The notes beneath the pieces were generated by a model. It had not been told where the DNA came from. It saw only the letters and a list, made by a program, of their open reading frames with translations, and made no database searches. This document shows positions 55,650 through 64,000 of a DNA stretch of 64,000 bases, one piece after another. Position numbers and translations under genes: made by a program. Numbering within the stretch: the stretch's first letter is position 1; every line of letters begins with the position of its first letter. This DNA comes from Rheinheimera soli (GTDB lineage Bacteria > Pseudomonadota > Gammaproteobacteria > Enterobacterales > Alteromonadaceae): assembly GCF_021290985.1 (NCBI RefSeq), contig NZ_JAJOYU010000005.1, positions 1-64,000 of the forward strand, read 5' to 3'.

Positions 55650-57131
55650 TTAACTAAGATTAGACGGACAATACTGGCGCAAAAAATCACGGTGTGACGG
55701 CAATCTGTCGACCGCAGCACTAATAGTCTCGCGAATGCTTTGCAGATGGCGGCCTAATTCTCCTTGGCTCAAACCCGCCACCAACTGATGATAATTGTCG
55801 GGCTGCAAGCGTTGCCCTAACATCACATGGCTCCAGGATTCCAGCCGGAACATTTCATCGCCAGTCTGAAAGGCGTGAGCGCTTTCTTTGAATAACTCAA
55901 TACGGTGCGCCAAAGTGTCCGGAATTGTCATGGTGCGGCAGTAATCCCAAAACGGGCTGTCGCTTCGTTCTGTCTGGTGGTAATGCAAAATAATAAAGTC
56001 GCGGATTTTTTCCACTTCGGTAATAGACTGTTGGTTGTATTCTTCGGTTAAAGCCGGAGTAACACCATTAAAAGGAAACAGCCGTAATAAACGGATAATG
56101 CCGCTCATAAAGAGGAAAATACTGGTCGACTCCAAGGGTTCAATAAAACCACTGGATAAACCAATAGCTACACAGTTTTTATTCCAGAGCTTTTTACGGC
56201 GTCCTGTCTGATAACTCAAGAAACGAGGTTCCATCAAGGGCGCTGTTTCCAGGTTATTTAGCAAGCGTTGTTTGGCCTTTTCGTCGGATAAAAAGTCGCT
56301 GGCATAGACCAGGCCATTGCCTACTCTGTGTTGCAAAGGGATGCGCCATTGCCAGCCGCTGTCATGCGCCATAGCTCTGGTATAAGGCGGCACTGTGGCT
56401 GCAGATTCGGTTTGTACCACCACAGCTTTATTGCAAGGTAACCAATGGTCCCAGCGCTCATATCCTGTGTTTAGTGTTTGTTCGATCAGTAGCGCCCTGA
56501 AACCTGTGCAGTCGATAAATAAATCACCAGCTATTTCCTGGCCTGATTCCAGCACTAAGGAGCGGATATCGCCATTGACATGCTGCTGCACCTGAGCAAT
56601 TTTACCTTCTATACGCACTGCCCCTAAATCTTCGCTGAACTTGCGAAGAAAACGGGCGTAACGGCCAGCATCCAGATGGTAGGCATAGTTGATTTGCGAC
56701 TTTTCGGTTTTACCAAACTTGTGTAATTTAGCCGCCTGTAATTCGTAGCAATAGTCGCCAAAGGGCGCATCTACACCTTGTTTTAAGCCGTGTAAATAAT
56801 AGTGCTGAAAGTCAGTTAAAAAACTGCCTTTGCCTGTGACACCAAAAGGGTGGAAATACTGATCGCCTGTCTGGCCCCAGTTTTCAAAAGAGATAGCCAG
56901 TTTAAACGTAGCGTCCGTGGCTTTCATAAACTCCTGCTCGTCTATGCCAAGCAGATTGTGAAAGAGTTGCACCGGCGGTACTGTGGATTCACCGACGCCG
57001 ACAGTGCCAATTTCCTCGGATTCGATCAGCACCACATCTATCAGGCCTTTCAGACGTTTGGACAAGGCTGCAGCAGCAACCCAGCCTGCGGTACCGCCAC
57101 CTGCAATCACTACTTTTTTCACTTGTTGCAT
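55650..57131 (-). CDS. Flavin-dependent (tryptophan) halogenase family protein
   Basis: The protein has 493 residues. VIAGGGTAGWVAAAAL binds FAD, GVGESTVPP follows, and the halogenase hallmark WQWRIP is at 260-265. The catalytic Lys77 lies in ATFKLAISF and EPLEST at 331-336 includes the Glu found in tryptophan halogenases, so all key residues for chlorination or bromination are present. Real substrates of the TonB-linked branch are not established. GGGGA precedes the ATG. It lies between the cupin and DUF6445 genes; a flavin reductase partner is not encoded here. Confidence 0.92.
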   Translation of the reverse strand: MQQVKKVVIAGGGTAGWVAAAALSKRLKGLIDVVLIESEEIGTVGVGESTVPPVQLFHNLLGIDEQEFMKATDATFKLAISFENWGQTGDQYFHPFGVTGKGSFLTDFQHYYLHGLKQGVDAPFGDYCYELQAAKLHKFGKTEKSQINYAYHLDAGRYARFLRKFSEDLGAVRIEGKIAQVQQHVNGDIRSLVLESGQEIAGDLFIDCTGFRALLIEQTLNTGYERWDHWLPCNKAVVVQTESAATVPPYTRAMAHDSGWQWRIPLQHRVGNGLVYASDFLSDEKAKQRLLNNLETAPLMEPRFLSYQTGRRKKLWNKNCVAIGLSSGFIEPLESTSIFLFMSGIIRLLRLFPFNGVTPALTEEYNQQSITEVEKIRDFIILHYHQTERSDSPFWDYCRTMTIPDTLAHRIELFKESAHAFQTGDEMFRLESWSHVMLGQRLQPDNYHQLVAGLSQGELGRHLQSIRETISAAVDRLPSHRDFLRQYCPSNLS

Positions 57132-57170
57132 TGTCTATCCCCTTTGATTTTTATAGTTTTTAGCGGTTGA

Positions 57171-58217
57171 TCAGCGATTGAGCCTGTTTAACAGCATGGC
57201 GCGCAGTTGCCTGGCCTGCATTTCGTCCAGCTCGCCCAGTACACCACGGGCCTGTTTCGGCAAGTGTTGCCCGGCCTTGTGCGGGTCGTCAAAAATGTAA
57301 TGGTTCAGCACGGCCTGCCAGGCTTTGCGTTCATGTTCTGGTTTATCACGCAGGCATAACAGAGCGTGATACAACAAATTCATACCTGAACCTGTGTAGC
57401 GTGGTGCTGTGCTCCACCAGTAGTTAATCAGAATGTTAAAGCTGCTTAAGCCTTCTACCTGATGCCACCACATACTGGGTAAATACAGCGCATCGCCAGG
57501 CTCAAGTTCGGCAATTTGGCCTGCGGCTATGGCTTTTGGAAAATCAGGAAAACGTTCTAAATCCGGATTGTCGAAATCCACCATGCTAATGACCTGACCG
57601 CCTGGGGTCGGTTCTAAAGGCCCCGGATATAAATGACTGATTTGATCCGGCGGAAATAAGGTAAAGCGTCGTTTACCCAATACACAACAGGCCAGATTTT
57701 CTGACGAGTCATAGTGACAGGCTGACAGAGATTTATTTCCCAGCCAGATACTGACCCTGTCGGGTTCTGTCTGATAATTGACTGCAGGTTTGGGCAACTG
57801 AATATCGTTATGTTGCCCTAAGGTCGGGAAATGGGTTTGCAGTAAATTAGAGGCTATATAAACAGAAGGGGGCTGTTCCAACTGTTGCCACTGCAAAATT
57901 TGTTTCAGCACCTGATCGACCTGGCCCATTCGGGTGTCAAAATTGAGTTTGCTGCAGCTTTCATCATAAAAATAGCGGCCGTTCAACGCAGGCTCGCCAT
58001 AAAAAACCTGGGTGGCTTTGCCGTTGTAGTGGCTACAGAGATAATCCACCACAGCAGCAGAACCTTGTTGACCCAGTTGCACCAAAGGCCAGTGACTGAC
58101 CAGACCTTTGAGGATCACAGGTTCAGCGCCTGACAATACTTCAGGCGGGATCACGCCGCTTTGGCAGTAGACAGTTTTGGTCTGACGGGTAATTTGCTGC
58201 ATAGCGTTATCCGTCAT
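57171..58217 (-). CDS. Cupin-like/JmjC-type protein, probable Fe(II)/2OG oxygenase
   Basis: The protein has 348 residues and belongs to the cupin_8/JmjC-like group. The iron ligands appear complete: His168 and Asp170 (CHYDSSENLACC), distal His252 (LPSMWWHQVEG), with Lys182 (GKRRFTLFPP) as a 2-oxoglutarate candidate. Members often hydroxylate proteins, such as ribosomal proteins, but some act on small molecules. Its start overlaps the SapC stop by four bases (ATGA), so it is translationally coupled. No signal peptide; cytoplasmic. Confidence 0.88.
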   Translation of the reverse strand: MTDNAMQQITRQTKTVYCQSGVIPPEVLSGAEPVILKGLVSHWPLVQLGQQGSAAVVDYLCSHYNGKATQVFYGEPALNGRYFYDESCSKLNFDTRMGQVDQVLKQILQWQQLEQPPSVYIASNLLQTHFPTLGQHNDIQLPKPAVNYQTEPDRVSIWLGNKSLSACHYDSSENLACCVLGKRRFTLFPPDQISHLYPGPLEPTPGGQVISMVDFDNPDLERFPDFPKAIAAGQIAELEPGDALYLPSMWWHQVEGLSSFNILINYWWSTAPRYTGSGMNLLYHALLCLRDKPEHERKAWQAVLNHYIFDDPHKAGQHLPKQARGVLGELDEMQARQLRAMLLNRLNR

Positions 58218-58954
58218 TGCTGGCTCTGCAGGCTATTTTTGCGCTCGATTAAATGGCGAATATTGCCCATTGAAAACACCATGGCGTAAATCAGCGCTAA
58301 AAAACCGGACTGCTGCAGCTTGGCAAGGGCATCCGCAGGTAAAGTTGCCAGCCGTTGTTCATTAATACAGTAGTTCCCCAGCAGACGGATTTTGTCGCCG
58401 TTCTGCAGAGCAAATTCAATAGTCACGCTCTCCACCAGCTCCAGTTGTTCCAGAGCAGAATAAAAAATGGCAGCTAAAGCTGTACCTTGGTGGATAGTTT
58501 GCAGCCGGGCGGAAATATGTTCCAGATAAGGGCTGTTGCCACCTTGGGATAAAAATAATTGCTGGCCTTGTGCTGTGCTGACTTTTGGGTGACTCATATC
58601 AATATGCACCACAGCATTGGGTTCTTCGTCCTGCATCCCCATGGATCGCTGGAAGCCAATCAAAAATGGACCTTTCTCAATACTGGCCGGAATATAACGG
58701 GCATCCCAACCTATAGGGTGCTGCTCGTTCAGGTAGAGGTTTTCTTCTCTGGAAAAACCTAACAACGCTATGGCCTGGTAGGCCCCTTGTGGGTCATCTT
58801 TGCGAAGCAGTATGGGATATTCTTTTTGCAGTTCAATAAATTCAGTGGGAAACACCAGAGCGCTGGGTAAATTGTCGCCAAACTCAGGCCCAAAGTAGTG
58901 GATAACGCGGCTATTTTGATGATCGATATTATTCAGTAACACATGCCTGGTCAT
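58214..58954 (-). CDS. SapC family protein
   Basis: The protein has 246 residues. The pattern FPTEFIELQKEYPILLRKDD, ALLGFSREENLYLN and WDARYIPASIEKGPFLIGFQ is that of the SapC family, named for a Campylobacter S-layer-associated gene but otherwise unassigned. In Alteromonadales and Xanthomonadales it usually follows a TonB receptor and precedes a cupin and a halogenase, exactly as here. No signal peptide is seen. It begins 102 bases after the TonB receptor stop, past a strong hairpin. Confidence 0.9.
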   Translation of the reverse strand: MTRHVLLNNIDHQNSRVIHYFGPEFGDNLPSALVFPTEFIELQKEYPILLRKDDPQGAYQAIALLGFSREENLYLNEQHPIGWDARYIPASIEKGPFLIGFQRSMGMQDEEPNAVVHIDMSHPKVSTAQGQQLFLSQGGNSPYLEHISARLQTIHQGTALAAIFYSALEQLELVESVTIEFALQNGDKIRLLGNYCINEQRLATLPADALAKLQQSGFLALIYAMVFSMGNIRHLIERKNSLQSQQ

Positions 58955-58999
58955 ATTATTAATCCTGTGACTTCTTAGGTATCAGCATGTACAGCAGAG

Positions 59000-59031
59000 C
59001 AGGGAAAAGCTGCATAAGCAACTTTTCCCTG
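59000..59031 (-). terminator. Hairpin between the TonB receptor and sapC
   Basis: CAGGGAAAAG (59000-59009) and CTTTTCCCTG (59022-59031) form a perfect 10-base stem with a 12-base loop. No U-run follows on the minus strand. It may protect the 3' end of an abundant receptor transcript and allow partial read-through into the four downstream genes. Confidence 0.6.
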
Positions 59032-59056
59032 TAAAACAACATAAGTTTATGACAGG

Positions 59057-62000
59057 TTAAAAGTCATAACGCATACCAATCTGGTAGCGCGCACCTAAGT
59101 CAGTCAGATACCACAACATAGCTTCGTTGCGGGCATGAGAGCGACTGTTTTCACCTGTCAGGTTCAGACCTTCAACAAAGACGGTCAGTTGCTCATTCAC
59201 ATCATAGGCGAGGTTGACGTCCAGTTGCCAGTAAGCTTCTTCAAAGCGTGGGTTGTTAGAGCCACCTTTGTTCACTTCAGCCAGGTATTTGTCGCGCCAG
59301 TTCCACGCTACCCGGGCAGTCCAGCCTTCTTTCTCATAGATACCAATCAGGTTGGCTGTATCGCTCAGACCTAACAATGCAAACTGAGATTCGCCTGGGT
59401 CAGCCGCGACGTTAAAGCCGATATCACCTCGTACTAAGGTATAGTTAGCCTGCACACCAAAACCTGTTTCACCGAAGAAATGCTGAATAGCTAACTCGGC
59501 ACCATGTATTTTGGCAGCCCTGTTGTTATCAGGTGTACTGGTACGAAATTCCATTTCCGGATCATCAGGATTGGCAATTAAATCAAAACCTGCATTGTTG
59601 GCCAGGAAGTCTATTTGTTCAGGTGTACCGGTAAACTGAGGATTTGCGCCAAACTCGGCAATCATATCCGGATGGTTACGGTATTCAGTGAAGACCATCA
59701 TCGCATAAAGATGAGTGTCATCCACCGGGAAACCAGCATCGCGAATAGCCTGCAGTGCGGCAATAGCGCGTGGGCCTCCAGTCACGTCAAGAATGCCAAG
59801 CAATGGCTGATCAACCTGACGGCTACCGATAAAGTTCACTACATCCTTTTGGAACAAACCAGCGGACATATAGCTGCCATTGTCGTAATACCATTCCAGC
59901 GATAAATCGTAGTTAGACGATTCCAGCGGCAACAGCCCAGGGTTAGAAGCGTTGGCTGTAGGTTGAGCACCCAAAAGTGTTGAACCACCACCGCCACCAA
60001 AGTTCGAAGCGGATACACCTAAACTACCTAAACCGGCACGGGCAATAGTTTTACTAAAGGAGAAACGGCTGATGACATCATCACTCAGATGTAAGGTAAA
60101 ATCTAAGCTTGGCAACAGGTAGTCATAGCTATTTTCGGCATTGAAAGGTTGTGCCGGAGTAGTGCTGTCTGCATAAGCAACAATATCATTGTTGTCTTCC
60201 CAGCGGAAAAAGGTTCTGCTGACCAGCGAGCTGGACTCAGACTCAGTTTTTTCATATCGCAAACCCGTTAACACATCAAAAGGCATCTTGCCGATTTCAC
60301 CGGCCAAAGCCACCTGGAAATAAGCCGCCATAGTGTCTTCTTTGACAATATTGTCAGCAGAATAAGTTGTTTCAGAGGCTGTTGGAATACCAGGGTATAA
60401 AGCCAAAGCTGCAGTGTACAAAGCGCGTGGGTCGGCAATAAAACCGTAACCACCCGGTAAGGTGTTGTAGTCATCAAATTCACCCGGTAAATCAAAGGGT
60501 TGGATCAGATCACCAAACTCACCTGGATTGCCAACGTTCCAGTTACCTAAGGTTATATTATTACCAGCGGTTTGCAGAGTGCGGGATTCCATATTACGGA
60601 TTTCCACACCAAAGTCGAAATGGCCATCGTCCAGCGCATATTTTGCATCCAGCTTAAATTGCTGAATATCGCTTTCCTGACTGGCGTTACGAATACGGCC
60701 AATAGAAGAACCTACATCACCCGCATCGACCATACCGTTGGCATTGGCACCTTTACCCGGAGCTGCATCGTTATATACGTTCAGATAAGTAGGTAAATCC
60801 ATACCCCAAAACCATTCACGGGATTCGACGATAGGAGCACCCAAACCTACGGCTAATTCACCAGAATTACGTGGGCCAGTGCCGCGGCTGTGCATCTTGG
60901 AGTCGTGAGCATCAAATTCCAGAGTCAGGTCATCACTAACCAGATACTCAAAATTTACACCCACAGATTTCAAGGTATTGGTTTGTTCACGCCATTGCTG
61001 CTCGTAACCTTCATCGACAGTACTTGCATACTCTTCTTTAATGTAAGTAGGGGTTTTAACAACATTGTTATCAAATTCAACTTCTTTGATATTGCTGCCA
61101 GTTTGCACCCAGTTGGTGATCTCACCACGGTGTTCAACTATGTTATTTTCGGCGAAAGTATAGTCGCCAGTTGCGGTGAATCGTTCTGAAGGTCTGAATT
61201 GTAAAGTCAGTTGTGCATTGTCACGTTCCCGTTGTGAATCTGAAAATGCATAACGAATGTCATTGGGACGTGTATACAGTTGGCCTTGAGCCGGCGCGTT
61301 TGTCACCTCTGTATCGGCATTGTTCCAGAGTCGGCCTGGAGCATTGAGATCGTCCCAGTAGCCAACCTGCCAGTCATTGACTGTAGCACCAGTGTAACCT
61401 GAGTCCCGTTTCTGATGGCTGGCAGAGACACTGACACCAAATTTATCGTCTGCAGTGACATGGCTGAAAATACCTGATACTTCAGGGGTAATATCGTCGC
61501 CCGCTCTGTTGGTGGTGTCATGTGCTGCTTTGACACCTATGCTGGCTGCACCACCCGGATTCTCTAGTGGGCGGGCCGTTTTGATATTCAGAGTGGCACC
61601 TATACCACCTGTGGCTATATTGGCTTTGCCAGTTTTATAAACTTCAACGCCACTGATACTTTCAGAAGCCAGATTGGAAAAGTCAAAAGCGCGGGAACTA
61701 CCACCACGGCTGGTGCCGTCAGCACCTGAACCTGCAGCATAAGTATTGGCAGCAGGCATAGTACGGCCATTCAGAGTGACCATATTATTGTCAGCACCAA
61801 AACCCCGTACTGTTACTTCAGAACCTTCACCGTTGGTGCGGCTGATGGACACACCTGAGATCCGCTGCAGAGATTCTGCCAGGTTAGTATCCGGGAACTT
61901 ACCTATATCCTCAGCAGAGATGGCGTCTACCACCCCCATCGAATTCCGTTTAATTTCCGCTGCTTGTTGCAGACTGGAACGTACGCCATAGACAGCAATG

Positions 62001-62146
62001 ATTTCCACCGGTGCTGTCTCTGAAGCTTTAGTTTCTTGTGCTTGTTGCGTTTCCTGCGCATAAAGTGGCAGAACTACGCTGCCACTCAGTAGCAGGGTGA
62101 CAGCCCTTGCTACTGCGGTTCTGGTAAATATCTTATTATTGTTCAT
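59057..62146 (-). CDS. TonB-dependent outer membrane receptor
   Basis: The protein has 1029 residues. A signal peptide (about 1-30, ending LYAQ) precedes a TonB-box-like EIIAVYG at about 48-54, the plug domain with DIGKFPDTNLAESLQRISGV and a 22-strand barrel that ends in Phe (IGMRYDF). This is the large carbohydrate-type branch common in Alteromonadales and Xanthomonadales. The ligand is unknown; neighbourhood suggests a plant polysaccharide oligomer or an aromatic compound acted on by the downstream enzymes. It heads the SapC-cupin-halogenase-DUF6445 block. Confidence 0.94.
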   Translation of the reverse strand: MNNNKIFTRTAVARAVTLLLSGSVVLPLYAQETQQAQETKASETAPVEIIAVYGVRSSLQQAAEIKRNSMGVVDAISAEDIGKFPDTNLAESLQRISGVSISRTNGEGSEVTVRGFGADNNMVTLNGRTMPAANTYAAGSGADGTSRGGSSRAFDFSNLASESISGVEVYKTGKANIATGGIGATLNIKTARPLENPGGAASIGVKAAHDTTNRAGDDITPEVSGIFSHVTADDKFGVSVSASHQKRDSGYTGATVNDWQVGYWDDLNAPGRLWNNADTEVTNAPAQGQLYTRPNDIRYAFSDSQRERDNAQLTLQFRPSERFTATGDYTFAENNIVEHRGEITNWVQTGSNIKEVEFDNNVVKTPTYIKEEYASTVDEGYEQQWREQTNTLKSVGVNFEYLVSDDLTLEFDAHDSKMHSRGTGPRNSGELAVGLGAPIVESREWFWGMDLPTYLNVYNDAAPGKGANANGMVDAGDVGSSIGRIRNASQESDIQQFKLDAKYALDDGHFDFGVEIRNMESRTLQTAGNNITLGNWNVGNPGEFGDLIQPFDLPGEFDDYNTLPGGYGFIADPRALYTAALALYPGIPTASETTYSADNIVKEDTMAAYFQVALAGEIGKMPFDVLTGLRYEKTESESSSLVSRTFFRWEDNNDIVAYADSTTPAQPFNAENSYDYLLPSLDFTLHLSDDVISRFSFSKTIARAGLGSLGVSASNFGGGGGSTLLGAQPTANASNPGLLPLESSNYDLSLEWYYDNGSYMSAGLFQKDVVNFIGSRQVDQPLLGILDVTGGPRAIAALQAIRDAGFPVDDTHLYAMMVFTEYRNHPDMIAEFGANPQFTGTPEQIDFLANNAGFDLIANPDDPEMEFRTSTPDNNRAAKIHGAELAIQHFFGETGFGVQANYTLVRGDIGFNVAADPGESQFALLGLSDTANLIGIYEKEGWTARVAWNWRDKYLAEVNKGGSNNPRFEEAYWQLDVNLAYDVNEQLTVFVEGLNLTGENSRSHARNEAMLWYLTDLGARYQIGMRYDF

Positions 62147-62533
62147 CTATCCATACCCTCTTGATTTATATTAGTCACCTGAATCAAGGATCTGGCCAGC
62201 TATACAGCCAAAAAGCTGTAGTCACTGAAAACCGCCAAATTCTCTTTTTGTTAAGGTGCTGAACTTACCGGCTTCCTCCACGTCAATGCCGAATTGCCAA
62301 CTCCCCCAAAATTCATTGTAGTGATACAGTCAGAAGCTTGATTTTGCCAAAATGCGTTACCCTCTTGCTTTTTTTTATATTTTTTCTTGAACAGAAAATA
62401 GCCAGCACTTTTTTTCAGATAAAAAGCAGCTGGCATAGTGGCTGTATTTGATTGCTTCCTGTTTGAACTTAACCCGATTGAAGTATTCTTAGAAGTAACT
62501 CTATGAATTAAATTACTTTTGTGAGGATGTCAT
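62147..62533. other. Divergent intergenic region, TonB receptor/hydrolase promoters
   Basis: These 387 bases hold no credible gene; a 61-codon minus-strand frame at 62251-62436 is lysine-rich low-complexity and is rejected. A short hairpin, CTACAGC/GCTGTATAG on the minus strand (62201-62222), lies about 60 bases before the receptor gene. Long T and A tracts at 62369-62410 suggest promoter DNA. Nothing else is recognised. Confidence 0.5.
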
Positions 62534-63535
62534 TTGAAACTTGTACAGATATCTCTGTTGTTAGGCTTAGTCAGCGCAGCGCTGCCTGCCGCGGCAACAG
62601 CTGCTGTGTATGGCCCACGACTGGAAGGTTTTGACTATCCTTACCCTGTGCAGCAATTTGGTGTGAACAGCCAGCAACAACAGCTGGAGATGGCTTATCT
62701 GGATGTTCCCGCCGCAAAACCCAATGGCAAAGTGGCGTTACTGCTGCATGGCAAAAACTTTTGTGCCGCCACCTGGCAAGGCAGTATTGAAGCCTTAACT
62801 GCAGCGGGTTACAGAGTGATAGCGCCGGACCAGATTGGTTTTTGTAAGTCCAGCAAACCAAAGCAGTACCAGTTTAGTTTTCAGCAACTGGCGGTTAATA
62901 CCAAAGCTTTGCTGGACAAGCTTAATATCAAACAAGTGACAGTGATGGGCCACTCAATGGGCGGCATGCTGGCGACTCGTTTTGCCTTGTTATACCCAAA
63001 CGAGACAGAGCAGCTGGTGCTGGTGAATCCTATAGGGCTGGAAGACTGGAAAGCTTTAGGTGTGCCTTATCGTACTGTGGATCAGTGGTATCAGCGTGAG
63101 TTAAACACCTCTGCTGCTGGTATCAAACAGTATCAGCTAAGTACTTATTATGCTGGCAAGTGGCGACCAGAGTTTGACCGCTGGGTGGAGATGCAGGCCG
63201 GTATGTACAATGGGGAGGGCAAAGAGCAGGTGGCCTGGAATTCAGCTTTAACGGCAGAGATGATTTTCACCCAGCCGGTGTTGTACGAATTTGGTCAATT
63301 GAAGATGCCTGTGCTACTGATGATTGGCGAGTTGGATAATACCGCCATCGCCAAAGATATAGCGCCAGCTGAACTTAAGCCCAAGCTTGGCAATTACGCC
63401 ACACTTGGTCCTGCGGCAGTAAAAGCTATGCCGAATGCGTCTTTGATTACTTTTGCTGATTTAGGCCATTCGCCGCATATTCAGCACCCGGAGCGTTTTC
63501 ATCAGCAGTTGATTAAGCAGCTACAACCTAAGTAG
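62534..63535 (+). CDS. Secreted alpha/beta hydrolase
   Basis: The protein has 333 residues and starts at TTG after GAGG. Signal peptide (about 1-24). Catalytic features are LLLHGKNF (oxyanion), the nucleophile Ser141 in VMGHSMGGM, and His in DLGHSPHIQHPE. It resembles the widely annotated esterase/epoxide-type hydrolases without clear substrate; an ester side chain on plant polysaccharide (such as feruloyl) is possible but not shown. It is divergent from the TonB receptor and may be co-regulated. Confidence 0.88.
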   Translation: MKLVQISLLLGLVSAALPAAATAAVYGPRLEGFDYPYPVQQFGVNSQQQQLEMAYLDVPAAKPNGKVALLLHGKNFCAATWQGSIEALTAAGYRVIAPDQIGFCKSSKPKQYQFSFQQLAVNTKALLDKLNIKQVTVMGHSMGGMLATRFALLYPNETEQLVLVNPIGLEDWKALGVPYRTVDQWYQRELNTSAAGIKQYQLSTYYAGKWRPEFDRWVEMQAGMYNGEGKEQVAWNSALTAEMIFTQPVLYEFGQLKMPVLLMIGELDNTAIAKDIAPAELKPKLGNYATLGPAAVKAMPNASLITFADLGHSPHIQHPERFHQQLIKQLQPK

Positions 63536-63569
63536 CTGCTGGTGTTGCTATTGGTTTTACTGCATAAGT

Positions 63570-64000
63570 TTATTCGGCAGCTAAGTGGTCCTTTGGTTTA
63601 GCTTCGGTGGTTTTGCCGCTGCTATAGATAAAATACAGCGCTATACCCAAACATAAAATAGCGCCCAGCCGCTGCTCTGAAAGTGGCATGGCGCTGTTGT
63701 CCAGCCAGCCAAAATGATCAATCAACATACTCATGGTCAATTGACCAAAAATCACCGCAACTGTGGCTATAGCTGTGCCAATACGTTGTACTGCCAGCAC
63801 CATAATCACTATGTAAGGCACACCCAGCAGTGCTCCGAGCAATTGCCATTTAGGCACATCCAGCAAAGTGACACTGTATTTAGGTTCAAAGAAAAAGATT
63901 AATAAAGCCGTGATTAATGCGCCTAAAGCAAAAGTCAGAAAAGCACAGCGAAACACACCTACCTGAGCGCCCAAGCGGCCATTAATAGCGGCCTGAATAC
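63570..64000 (-). CDS. DMT-family transporter (DUF606/YdcZ type), partial
   Basis: The window cuts the 5' end: the frame stays open to the last base, reading IQAAINGRLGAQVGVFRCAF, a family-typical first half of the YdcZ/DUF606 membrane protein. About 142 residues are visible, with four hydrophobic segments and a polar tail (KTTEAKPKDHLAAE). Substrate unknown. It converges on the secreted hydrolase with a 34-base gap. Confidence 0.85.
   Translation of the reverse strand, partial: IQAAINGRLGAQVGVFRCAFLTFALGALITALLIFFFEPKYSVTLLDVPKWQLLGALLGVPYIVIMVLAVQRIGTAIATVAVIFGQLTMSMLIDHFGWLDNSAMPLSEQRLGAILCLGIALYFIYSSGKTTEAKPKDHLAAE

Noticed and set aside
62251-62436. 61-codon minus-strand frame in the receptor promoter region
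   Set aside because: It has a lysine-rich low-complexity stretch, no family resemblance and no convincing ribosome site.

Overview
The window looks like chromosomal DNA of a marine or freshwater gammaproteobacterium of the Alteromonadales/Chromatiaceae kind, most like Rheinheimera. That placement is a judgement from protein style, not a database result. The supporting signs are a Fic protein nearly identical in pattern to the Shewanella SoFic family, an MFS-ssb pair beside uvrA, a TonB receptor with a SapC/halogenase block, and intergenic repeat families. No tRNA, rRNA, CRISPR array, prophage or transposase gene was seen.

Positions 1-24.9 kb are mostly housekeeping and small accessory functions. 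They include a HigBA toxin-antitoxin pair, a class II Fic AMP-transferase with an unusual repeat upstream, a DUF1993 protein, a secreted GH51 arabinofuranosidase, a LysE exporter and two related amidohydrolase lipoproteins. Further on are YdcH and DksA-like small proteins, a PfpI-like secreted protein followed by a two-component system, and an AAA/DUF4143 ATPase behind three palindromes. The segment ends with uvrA (with a LexA-type box), a diguanylate cyclase, a YajR-like transporter, ssb, and a CGNR regulator divergent from a hydrolase.

Positions 24.9-54.2 kb form a large xylan utilisation locus. A GH9 enzyme is followed by an operon GH43 lipoprotein-GH115-tal-tkt, then xylR, xylB and xylA. 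After a small insertion (coiled-coil membrane protein and a DUF4160/DUF2442 pair) come GH10 xylanase, aldose epimerase and a XylE-like symporter on the minus strand. Divergent from these is an operon with a GPH symporter, a cytoplasmic GH43, two GH3 enzymes and a sialate-O-acetylesterase-type esterase. The expected flow is: GH10 cuts the xylan backbone; GH115, GH51 and the esterase remove side groups; GH43 and GH3 trim oligosaccharides; symporters import xylose and short oligomers; XylA and XylB make xylulose 5-phosphate; Tkt and Tal pass it into central metabolism.

Positions 54.3-64 kb hold a Phd/ParE-type toxin-antitoxin pair, then a minus-strand block TonB-dependent receptor-SapC-JmjC/cupin protein-flavin halogenase-DUF6445 protein, a secreted alpha/beta hydrolase and a cut-off DMT transporter. 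The receptor block holds one complete halogenase motif set and two plausible iron/2-oxoglutarate oxygenase sites. It is the best candidate here for a poorly described system.

Two repeat families lie in the intergenic spaces of the xylan locus: GTAG-headed REP-like hairpins, and a MITE-like element present as one long copy, one internally shortened copy and one end fragment.
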